The position numbers were made by a program, and so were the translations under genes. Under the pieces are notes generated by a model. It was not told the origin of the DNA and ran no database searches. It saw only the letters and a list, made by a program, of their open reading frames with translations. DNA of 64,000 bases, from assembly GCF_048569485.1 (NCBI RefSeq), contig NC_134355.1:561837642-561901641 (forward strand). Reading direction: 5' to 3'. Positions 8,611 through 20,600 of this stretch are shown piece by piece (position 1 is the stretch's first letter; every line of letters begins with the position of its first letter). Origin of the DNA: Anomaloglossus baeobatrachus (lineage: Eukaryota > Chordata > Amphibia > Anura > Aromobatidae).

Positions 8611-11600
8611 CTGCGGGGAGGAAAGCGTGGTCAGACCAAGTGATCCCAGAAAATCCTGAACTATACAGAAAGATCCTTTGAAAGGTGTATAAAGATTTGT
8701 TACGCGGTGTATCTTACAGAGATTTGGTGTTTTAAAGTACTAGCAAAATGGGTGATACTTTCTGAAATCTCATGCACTTGCAGCTTCTTTTTTTCCTTAC
8801 GTATTTAACCATTTAATGTAATTTTTTCATATCTGCAGCATATCAGTTCTTTAAAGAGGTTGTCCCCTACTTTTACATTGAAGACCTATCCTAAGTACAG
8901 GCCATCAATGCAACTCTCCGCCTATTAGCTGTTCTCAGTGCTGGCGGCAGCAGGAAATGCGAAGTTCCGGAGCTGCTCCGTCTTCTGATAGCGACTGAGT
9001 ACTGCACATCCATCTCCCATTTTAATCAATTGGAGGCGGATATGCAGTACCCGGCTGCGGCCGCCATCAAAAGACTGAGCAGCGCCGGGACTGAGCATTT
9101 CCAGCTGCCGCCGCCAGCATCAAGTGCAGCTGATCTGTGGGGTGTTGGACCCCAGCCGATCTTACATTGATTGCCTGTCCATAGGATAGGTAATCAATCG
9201 GTGTAAAAGTAGTGGACAACCCCTTTAAGCTTTTTGCAGTGTTTTTCACCCAGTCAAATGTATGGGGGAAAAAATACAAGTAAAAACATGAGTATTGTAT
9301 ACAATGATTTTCCTTCCAACACTCTGGTTTTTGATGCAGAAAAATCCACAGCAATTACACTGTGTGAACAAACCCTAAGAGTGTGTTTACACTGAGTCTT
9401 TTTGCTGCATTTTTTTGGGGTGGAAACTCCAAAATCCTACACAAAATCCTCAAAAACCTGGACTTTCCACTTTACAAGTCAGCAAAAAAGAAAACACTAT
9501 GTGAACACGCTTTATTATCCTTCACAAATAAATCATTTGGGGCCTATTTTTCCAACTTTATGCATTTTCACCCATCTTGCTACTTGTGTCTTAGCTTGGC
9601 ACGCCATAGCCCAGAAATTGGTGGAAATATTCTCCAGAAGGCTTTTGATCAAAGCTAGTGTATGAAACAGAGTTAAGACCACTTTACACGCTGTGATATC
9701 GGTACCGATATCGCTAGCGTGGGTACCCGCCCCCATCGTTTGTGTGACACGGGCATATCGCTGCCCGTCGCGCACAAAATCACTCACCCCCGTCACACAT
9801 ACCTGCATAGCGACGTCGCTGTGACCGGCGAAACGCCTCCTTTCCAAGGGGGCGGTTCGTTCGGCGTCACAGCGAAGTCACTAAGCGGCCGCCCAATCAA
9901 AGCGGAGGGGCGGAGATGAGCGAGATGAACATCCCGCCCACCTCCTTCCTTCCTCATTGCTGGCGGGACGCAGGTACGGTGATGTTCCTCGTTCCAGCGG
10001 TGTCACACATAGCGATGTGTGGTGCCGCAGGAACGACGAACAACATCGTTACTGCTGCAGCAACGATAATCGAGACTGGGGGGGATGTCACCGATTAGCG
10101 ATTTTGAACGTTTTTGCAACTATTCAAAATCGCTAATAGGTGTCACATACAACGACATCGCTAATGCGGCCGGATGTGCGTGACAAAATCCGTGACCCCA
10201 ACGACATTGCATTAGCGATGTCGTAGCGGGTAAAGCGGCCTTTAGGCCTTGGTCGCACAAGCGTACAAATCAGATCAGCGCTATCTAATAGCACTCGGAC
10301 CAATGTTATTCAATGGGGCAGTGTGATCAAGTTTTTTTTTTTATTTTTTCCCCTCATACCAAACCGGCATGAGAAAAAAAGATTGCAGCATGCGGTGATT
10401 TGACACTTAAATCAGAAAAGAATCAACCATTCAAGTTTACAGATGCATGGAAAACATTGGGCTGTACTCTGATCAAACTCTGATGTCCGAGTGTCATGTG
10501 TCTAACCGGCCCTATGCTCTCGACTGAATCTACAGCCATCTGACCATAGCATTAGCGTACTATAGCCTTCCATGGTGACCCAATGTTGTTTTTCATGAAT
10601 CTTAGAAGATCCCAGTTTTGAAGTCTTAGTGCCCCCCAAAAAAGCCCCTATATTGCACTTCTGGGGCCTGTAAAGGAGCACTCCGGGCCTGATGTAGGAT
10701 TTATTTAACATTTCTTTGTCGCTCTATTGGGAGACCCAGACAATTGGGTGTATAGCTACTGCCTCCGGAGGCCACACAAAGCACTACACTTAAAAGTGTA
10801 AGGCCCCTCCCCTACTGCCTATACACCCCCCGTGGGATCACGGGCTCCTCAGTTTTCATGCTTTGTGCGAAGGAGGCTAACATCCACGCATAGCTCCACT
10901 GTTTAGTCAGCAGCAGCTGCTGACTTTGTCGGATGGAAGAAAAGAGGGCCCATACTAGGGCCCCCAGCATGCTCCCTTCTCACCCCACTTTTGTTGGCGG
11001 TGTTTGTTAAGGTTGAGGTACCCATTGCGGGTACGCAGGCTGGAGCCGACATGCTGCTTTCCTTCCCCATCCCCTTAGGGCTCTGGGTGAAGTGGGATCC
11101 TATCGGTCTCCAAGCACAGGAGACCGTGCTCCGTCCACAGCCCCTGGGAATCTGCTGGACGTGGAGATGAGTATCGTCAGGGACAGGGCCCTGCTACATT
11201 AAGGTACTCTGGGTCCCCGTACAGATCGCGCACACACACCAGCATTGCTGGGTGTGTTAGTGCGCCGGGGACAGCAGCGTGGCGCGCTGGTGCTTTACTC
11301 ACTGCAGCTTTGCTGAGTGAGTTTCTGTATTAGGAACTGCCGCGCCGGCCGCTGCTGGCGGTTTTTTACACTGCGGTGCGGCTGGGACTTGTGGTGCGCC
11401 GGGGACTTCCGCGCTGGCCGTGCTTATACGACGGCCGCGCTTATAAATCGAGTCCCCGGCTTTTGCGGCCTAGTTCCGTTTCGTTCCCGCCCCCAGGCCT
11501 GCCAGTCAGGGGAAGGGCGGGACGCTGGTCAGAACGTCAGCGCCGAGGGCTGGAGTCTGCTTAGCATACTCCAACCCCCCTCACTAGGCACAGTGGGACG

Positions 11601-14600
11601 CTAGTTTCCCGCACTTTGTCTGGGGCACGCCCACGGCCCGCCCCTCTTCACAGGACGCCGGCAGCCATTCCTGTTTGCAGTCTGAGTGGAGAAGGGACAC
11701 GAGCTCTGGGAGACCCAGGCACGGGATTCTGGCGGTCACACACCCGCTTTTCAGCGGGCGGTAAGCAGCCCTCGAGGGCTCACCCCACTAGTGCCGCAGT
11801 GTTCATTTGTACTTTATGCTTGTATGCTATACATTGCATTGTACGGTCGCTATTCTTGGCTATATACCCTCCTAGATTGCTAGACAACAGCATGTCGTCC
11901 GCAAAAAGCAAAGGGGCCAAGACACAGGCTTTCTATGCTACTTGTACCGCATGTAAGGCTGTTCTACCGGCAGGTGCCACTGACCCCCATTGTGTGCAAT
12001 GTTCGGCCCCTGTAGCACTTGCTCAGCCGGGGCCTCTGCTAGAGGTGGCCCAAGGAGAACCACCTGTGAACACTGTCCAGGTGGCAGGGACGGAGTTTGC
12101 AGTTTTTGCTGATAAACTGTCGGTGACTATGTCTAAAATCCTTGAGACTTTGCAGTCCAGACCGGTAACTCAGACCATGGGCACTGTTGATTCAATGCTC
12201 CCTGGTTCCCCTCTTTTGGAACACATCCGTGCTCCGGGGGGGTCCCATGCATCCCGGGGTGATGGCTCTGACACGGACGACAGTCCCAGACAGCCTAAGC
12301 GAGCTCGCTATGAGCGACCCTCGACTTCATCACACTGGTCAGGGTCCCAGCAGGAAGGCTCTCTGTTTGATGAGACAGAGGTTGCTGATCAGGATTCTGA
12401 TCCTGAGACCGCTCTCAATCTGGATACACCTGATGGGGACGCAATGGTGAATGATCTCATAGCGTCCATCAATAAAATGTTGGATATTTCTCCCACAGCT
12501 CCTCCAGTGGAGGAGTCAGCTTCACAGCAGGAGAAATTCCATTTCAGGTATCCTAAGCGTAAATTGAGTACTTTTCTGGACCACTCTGACTTTACAGAGT
12601 CAGTCCAGAAACACCACGCTTATCCAGATAAGCGTTTCTCCAAACGTCTTAAGGATACACGTTATCCCTTTCCCCCTGACGTGGTCAAAGGCTGGACCCA
12701 GTGTCCAAAGGTGGATCCCCCAATCTTCAGGCTTGCGGCTAGATCCATAGTTGCAGTGGAAGATGGGGCTTCACTTAAAGATGCCACTGACAGACAGATG
12801 GAGCTCTGGTTGAAATCCATCTATGAAGCTATCGGCGCGTCGTTTGCTCCAGCATTCGCAGCCGTATGGGCACTCCAAGCTATTTCAGCTGGTTTGGCGC
12901 AGATTGACACTGTCACACGTACATCTGTTCTGCAAGTAGCGTCCGTAACCTCTCAAATGTCTGCATTTGCGTCTTACGCTATTAATGCTGTCCTGGACTC
13001 TACAAGCCGTACGGCAGTGGCGTCCGCCAACTCCGTGGTTTTACGCAGAGCATTGTGGTTAAGGGAATGGAAGGCAGATTCTGCTTCCAAGAAGTGCTTA
13101 ACCAGTTTGCCATTTTCTGGTGACAGACTGTTTGGTGAGAGATTGGATGAAATCATTAAACAGTCCAAGGGTAAGGATTCATCCTTACCTCAGCCCAGAC
13201 CAAATAAACCCCAACAGAGGAAGGGACAGTCGAGGTTTCGGTCCTTTCGAGGCTCGGGCAGGTCCCAATTCTCCTCGTCCAAAAGGACTCAAAAGGATCA
13301 GAGGAGCTCAGATTCTTGGCGGGCCCAGTCACGCCCAAAGAAAGCAGCCGGAGGAACCGCTACCAAAGCGGCTTCCTCATGACTTTCGGCCTCCTCTCTC
13401 CGCATCCTCGGTCGGTAGCAGGCTCTTCCGCTTTGGCGACATTTGGCTGCCACATGTAAAGGACCGTTGGGTGAGAGACATTCTGTCTCACGGGTACAGG
13501 ATAGAGTTCAGTTCTCGTCCTCCAACTCGATTCTTCAGAACTTCTCCGCCTCCCGGCCGAGCCAATGCTCTTCTGCAGGCGGTGTGCTCTTTAAAGGCAG
13601 AAGGAGTGGTGATCCCTGTTCCTCTTCAGGAGCAAGGTCACGGTTTTTACTCCAATTTGTTTGTGGTGCCAAAAAAAAAAAGGACGGGTCTTTCCGTCCT
13701 GTTCTGGACCTAAAACTGCTCAACAAGCATGTGAAAACCAGGCGGTTCCGGATGGAATCCCTCCGCTCCGTCATCGCCTCAATGTCTCAAGGAGATTTCC
13801 TAGCATCAATAGACATCAAAGATGCTTATCTCCACGTGCCGATTGCTCCAGAACACCAGCGTTTTCTACGCTTCGTTTTAGGAGACGAACACCTTCAGTT
13901 CGTAGCCCTGCCTTTCGGTCTGGCGACAGCCCCAAGGGTCTTCACCAAGGTCATGGCAGCAGTAGTAGCAGTCCTGCACTCTCAGGGTCACTCTGTGATC
14001 CCTTACTTGGACGATCTACTTGTCAAGGCACCCTCTCAAGAGGCATGCCAACACAGCCTGAACGTTGCGCTGGAGACTCTCCAGAGTTTCGGGTGGATCA
14101 TCAACTTTTCAAAGTCAAATCTGACCCCAACCCAATCGATAACATACCTTGGCATGGAGTTTCATACTCTATCAGCGATAGTGATGCTTCCGCTGGACAA
14201 ACAGCGTTCACTACAGACAGGGGTGCAATCTCTCCTTCAGGGCCAGTCGCATCCCTTGAGACGCCTCATGCACTTCCTGGGGAAGATGGTAGCAGCAATG
14301 GAGGCAGTCCCTTTCGCGCAGTTTCATCTGCGTCCATTACAATGGGACATTCTCCGCCAATGGGACGGGAAGTCGAAGTCCCTGGACAGGAACGTCTCCC
14401 TTTCTCAGGCGGCCAAGGATTCTCTTCAGTGGTGGCTTCTTCCCACCTCATTGTCAATAGGAAAGTCTTTCCTACCCCCATCCTGGGCGGTGGTCACAAC
14501 GGACGCGAGTCTATCAGGGTGGGGAGCAGTTTTTCTCCACCACAGGGCTCAAGGTACGTGGACTCAACAAGAGTCCACACTTCAGATCAATGTTCTAGAA

Positions 14601-17600
14601 ATCAGAGCAGTGTATCTTGCCCTACAAGCCTTCCAGCAGTGGCTAGAAGGCAAGCAGATCCGAATTCAGTCGGACAACTCCACAGCGGTGGCATACATCA
14701 ACCACCAAGGAGGGACACGCAGTCGGCAAGCCTTCCAGGAAGTCCGGCGGATTCTGACGTGGGTGGAAGACACGGCATCCACCATATCCGCAGTTCACAT
14801 CCCGGGCGTAGAAAACTGGGAAGCAGACTTCCTCAGTCGCCAGGGTATGGACGCAGGGGAATGGTCTCTTCACCCGGACGTGTTTCAGGAGATCTGTCGC
14901 CGCTGGGGGAGGCCGGACGTCGACCTAATGGCGTCTCGGCACAACAACAAGGTCCCAGCTTTTATGGCACGGTCTCACGATCACCGAGCTCTGGCGGCGG
15001 ACGCCTTAGTTCAAGATTGGTCGCAGTTCCGGCTGCCTTATGTGTTCCCACCTCTGGCGCTGTTGCCCAGAGTGCTACGCAAGATCAGGTCCGACTACCG
15101 CCGCGCCCTCCTCGTCGCTCCAGACTGGCCAAGGAGGTCGTGGTACCCGGATCTGTGGCATCTCACGGTAGGACAACCGTGGGCAATACCAGACCGGCCA
15201 GACTTGCTGTCTCAAGGGCCGTTTTTCCATCAGAATTCTGCGGCCCTGAGCCTGACACTGTGGCCATTGAGTCCTGGATCCTAGCGTCTTCAGGACTGTC
15301 TCAAGAGGTCATTGCCACCATGAGACAGGCTAGGAAACTATCCTCTGCCAAGATCTACCACAGGACGTGGAAGATATTCTTAACTTGGTGCTCTGCTCAG
15401 GAAGTTTCTCCCTGGCCATTTGCTTTGCCTACCTTTCTTTCCTTCCTGCAATCCGGGTTGGAAAAAGGTCTGTCGCTCGGCTCCCTTAAGGGACAAGTCT
15501 CTGCGCTATCTGTATTTTTTCAGAAGCGCCTAGCACGACTTCCTCAGGTACGCACGTTCCTGCAAGGGGTTTGTCATATCGTCCCTCCTTACAAGCGGCC
15601 GTTAGAGCCCTGGGATCTGAACAGGGTTCTAATTGCTCTCCAGAAGCCGCCTTTCGAGCCTTTGAGGGATGTTTCCCTGTCTCGCCTTTCACAGAAAGTG
15701 GCCTTTCTAGTAGCGGTCACGTCTCTTCGGAGAGTGTCCGAGCTAGCAGCGCTGTCATGCAAATCTCCCTTCCTGGTGTTTCACCAGGACAAGGTGGTTC
15801 TGCGCCCGATTCCGGAGTTTCTCCCTAAGGTGGTATCCCCCTTTCATCTCAATCAGGATATCTCCTTACCTTCTTTGTGTCCTCGTCCAGTTCATCAATG
15901 TGAAAAGGATTTGCATTTGTTGGATCTGGTGAGAGCACTCAGAATCTACATTTCCCGCACGGCACCTCTGCGCCGCTCGGATGCACTCTTTGTCCTTGTC
16001 GCCGGCCAGCGTAAAGGGTTGCAGGCTTCCAAATCCACCCTGGCTCGGTGGATCAAGGAACCAATTCTTGAAGGCTACCGTTCTGCGGGGCTTCCGGTTC
16101 CATCAGGGCTGAAGGCCCATTCTACCAGAGCCGTGGGTGCGTCCTGGGCATTACGGCACCAGGCTACGGCTCAGCAAGTGTGCCAGGCGGCTACCTGGTC
16201 GAGTCTGCACACTTTTACCAAGCATTATCAGGTGCATACCTATGCTTCGGCGGACGCCAGCCTAGGTAGACAAGTCCTTCAGGCGGCGATTGCTCACCTG
16301 TAGAAAAGGGCCGTTTTTATGGCCCTATCACGAGGTATTATTTTACCCACCCAGGGATTGCTTTTGGACATCCCAATTGTCTGGGTCTCCCAATAGAGCG
16401 ACAAAGAAGAAGGGAATTTTGTTTACTTACCGTAAATTCCTTTTCTTCTAGCTCTAATTGGGAGACCCAGCACCCGCCCCTGTTTTTTTGTATACACATG
16501 TTGTTCATGTTGAATGGTTTCAGTTCTCCGATATTCCTTCGGATTGAATTTGCTTAAACCAGTTTATTGGCTTTCCTCCTTCTTGCTTTTGCACTAAAAC
16601 TGAGGAGCCCGTGATCCCACGGGGGGTGTATAGGCAGTAGGGGAGGGGCCTTACACTTTTAAGTGTAGTGCTTTGTGTGGCCTCCGGAGGCAGTAGCTAT
16701 ACACCCAATTGTCTGGGTCTCCCAATTAGAGCTAGAAGAAAAGGAATTTACGGTAAGTAAACAAAATTCCCTTCGTTGCAGTTAGAGAGCCTTCTTTGCC
16801 AAATTGCAATCTTGTGAACACCCCCTACTGAGTAAAGGGGGCTTTACAGACAACAACATCGCTAGAGAGATGTCGTTGGGGGTCACTGAATTCGTGACGC
16901 ATATCCGGCCTCGTTAGCAACGTCGTTGCTTGTGAAACGCAGGAACGACCATTAACTATCTAAAATACTCACCTAATCGTTGATCGTTGACACGTCGTTC
17001 TAATCCCAAATATCGTTGCAGGACGCAGGTTGTTCGTCGTTCCTGCGGCAGCACAGATCGCTATGTGTGACACCGCAGGAACGAGGAATAACACCGTACC
17101 TGCGGCCGCCGGCAATGAGGAAGGAAGGAGGTGGGCGGGATATTCCGGCCGCTCATCTCCGCCCCTCCGCTTCTATTGGGCGGCCGCTTAGTGACACCGC
17201 TGTGACGCCGCACGATGCGCCCCCTTAGAAAGGAGGCGGTTCGCCGGTCACAGCGACGTCGCTAGGCAGGTAAGTATGTGTGACGGGTGTTAGTGATGTT
17301 GTGCGCTACGGGCAGCGATTTGCCCGTGACGCACAACCGACGGGGGCGTGTACGCTCACTAGCGATATCGCTGTATGTAAAGTGGCCTTAAGTGTCTGAT
17401 AGATCCATCTGATATTTACCTGGATATACAATACACCATTCAGTGTAATTGTAGCAGCAACCTCCATGCTGGTGAAACTCCGCTTCTGCTGCAAGGACCT
17501 AGAGCAAGAAAATATTATTATTATTATTATTATATATTTCATTTACATTGAAAACCAGTATTTATATTTTGTTTTTTTACTTCTTAATTATCTAATTCAC

Positions 17601-20600
17601 TGTTAAAACTTACAAATTCTCCTGGCAGAGAGACAGGACACACAGCTGCACACGCAGAAAACCCATCGGATCCCTGTGCTGAGAATGGTTCTGAAAATCT
17701 GCAAATAAAAAGTGCGGTAACACGATTTACATAAACAACAATTTCTACATCTTACATTTACTTTCATGTAGAGTGACAACGTGTTATTTTCAGTTTGGGG
17801 CAATTACGGTGGCCATTAGGGTAGATTTACACACAGCGGATTTGTAACAGAAATGTCGTGACTGTTCCATTCATCTAAATGAAACTTGTGGAAAAACCAA
17901 GGGTTTGTTGGATTAACAACCTCATTTTGAATGAAGGGAACTGATGTTTCTGAAATTTTTGCAACAGATCTGACGTGTGGGGTTAGCCTTTATATACAGT
18001 TAGGTCCAGAAATATTTGGACAGTGACACAAGTTTTGTTATTTTAGCTGTTTACAAAAACATGTTCAGAAATACAATTATATATATAATATGGGCTGAAA
18101 GTGCACACTCCCAGCTGCAATATGAGAGTTTTCACATCCAAATCGGAGAAAGGGTTTAGGAATCATAGCTCTGTAATGCATAGCCTCCTCTTTTTCAAGG
18201 GACCAAAAGTAATTGGACAAGGGACTCTAAGGGCTGCAATTAACTCTGAAGGTGTCTCCCTCGTTAACCTGTAAACAATGAAGTAGTTAAAAGGTCTGGG
18301 GTTGATTACAGGTGTGTGGTTTTGCATTTGGAAGCTGTTGCTGTGACCAGACAACATGCGGTCTAAGGAACTCTCAATTGAGGTGAAGCAGAACATCCTG
18401 AGGCTGAAAAAAAAAGAAAAAATTCATCAGAGAGATAGCAGACATGCTTGGAGTAGCAAAATCAACAGTCGGGTACATTCTGAGAAAAAAGGAATTGACT
18501 GGTGAGCTTGGGAACTCAAAAAGGCCTGGGCGTCCACGGATGACAAAAGTGGTGGATGATCGCCGCATACTTTCTTTGGTGAAGAAGAACCCGTTCACAA
18601 CATCAACTAAAGTCCAGAACACTCTCAGTGAAGTAGGTGTATCTGTCTCTAAGTCAACAGTAAAGAGAAGACTCCATGAAAGTAAATACAAAGGGTTCAC
18701 ATCTAGATGCAAACCATTCATCAATTCCAAAAATAGACAGGCCAGAGTTAAATTTGCTGAAAAACACCTCATGAAGCCAGCTCAGTTCTGGAAAAGTATT
18801 CTATGGACAGATGAGACAAAGATCAACCTGTACCAGAATGATGGGAAGAAAAAAGTTTGGAGAAGAAAGGGAACGGCACATGATCCAAGGCACACCACAT
18901 CCTCTGTAAAACATGGTGGAGGCAACGTGATGGCATGGGCATGCATGGCTTTCAATGGCACTGGGTCACTTGTGTTTATTGATGACATAACAGCAGACAA
19001 GAGTAGCCGGATGAATTCTGAAGTGTACCGGGATATACTTTCAGCCCAGATTCAGCCAAATGCCGCAAAGTTGATCGGACGGCGCTTCATAGTACAGATG
19101 GACAATGACCCCAAGCATACAGCCAAAGCTACCCAGGAGTTCATGAGTGCTAAAAAGTGGAACATTCTACAATGGCCAAGTCAATCACCAGATCTTAACC
19201 CAATTGAGCATGCATTTCACTTGCTCAAATCCAGACTTAAGACGGAAAGACCCACAAACAAGCAAGACCTGAAGGCTGCGGCTGTAAAGTCCTACCAAAG
19301 CATTAAGAAGGAGGAAACCCAGCGTTTGGTGATGTCCATGGGTTCCAGACTTAAGGCAGTGATTGCCTCCAAAGGATTCGCAACAAAATATTGAAAATAA
19401 AAATATTTTGTTTGGGTTTGGTTTATTTGTCCAATTACTTTTGACCTCCTAAAATGTGGAGTGTTTGTAAAGAAATGTGTACAATTCCTACAATTTCTAT
19501 CACATATTTTTGTTCAAACCTTCAAATTAAACGTTACAATCTGCACTTGAATTCTGTTGTAGAGGTTTCATTTCAAATCCAATGTGGTGGCATGCAGAGC
19601 CCAACTCGCGAAAATTGTGTCACTGTCCAAATATTTCTGGACCTAACTGTAGATGTCTGTCAGCATTAAATGACTGTTCAAACCAAGCACAGATGCACGT
19701 TGCAACCTTGGTTTGGCCAAACAGTTCAATGCATTCTTGTTATTTGTTTCTTATCTGCCCCCCCCCCCCCTTTACTTGGTTGGCAGCTCTGGCTTTATAT
19801 ATAGAGGAAATCATACATATATGGAAGACAAGCTGGTGGGAAGGTGCAGTGCACGATTTGGCTGTGCCATGGGTGTGTTGAGTGACTGTGAGCACAAAAT
19901 GACTGTTCAAACCAAGCAAAGATTCCCCTTAAATGGCCAATCTGCCTATTTTAGCCACTTCCCGACGTGAAGTAATAGTGCATCACGTCAAGTGCACGTA
20001 TATGGAGGGAGCTGAGGAGCTGAGTCTGCGCTATACCAGGAGATGCCAACTATGTTAGACAGCGGACATTTTCTGTAACCGCTGCTTGCCCTGATCACTG
20101 CTGTCTGAGCATTTAAATGCATCTGTCAATCACTGACAGCACTACTTATTAGACGCCATTTTACCTTAATAATTATATAGAAAAAATGAGTGCACGTTCA
20201 AGTCCCCCTAAGGGGACAATAAAGTGAAGTTAAAAATTCTAATTCTACATATCTCAAAATTCTTTATTAACCGTCCTTTTAATAATAAAGAAAACATTTA
20301 AAAAATGTGCATATTCGGTATTGCTGTTTGTAAAAGTCTGATGTATCATTTATTTATGTACCCCCTAATCTAATATATAAAGCTAAGTGCATGTGTGTTG
20401 TGTGTGTGTCCATTGCATTTACAATCATGAAATTTTACACAGCTGCCTCATGTGACTCAGGGAACATCATAGACTATGTTTTGAGGGGGAAAATTTAACC
20501 CCGCGCTTTACAGTTCGCCAGAAAATCTGCTTAAAGTCAATGGAGCTGGGAGCTACAGGTCATTAATAGGAGCTGTGATTGGTTGCTATAGGCAACAAAG

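Larger units (their letters stand above)
10712..16774 (+). mobile_element. DIRS-type tyrosine-recombinase retroelement, copy B
   Basis: Same architecture as copy A: inverted ends (10712 onward against the complement of the stretch ending 16774), an internal complementary region near 16370-16470, a 496-residue first open frame, an RT/RNase H region and a tyrosine recombinase. It sits in ERFE intron 7, antisense to ERFE. The body is 6.06 kb and looks close to whole, with at most about one break. The ends use a tattggg variant different from copy A and the interiors are visibly diverged, so A and B are two subfamilies rather than a local duplication. Confidence 0.88.
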
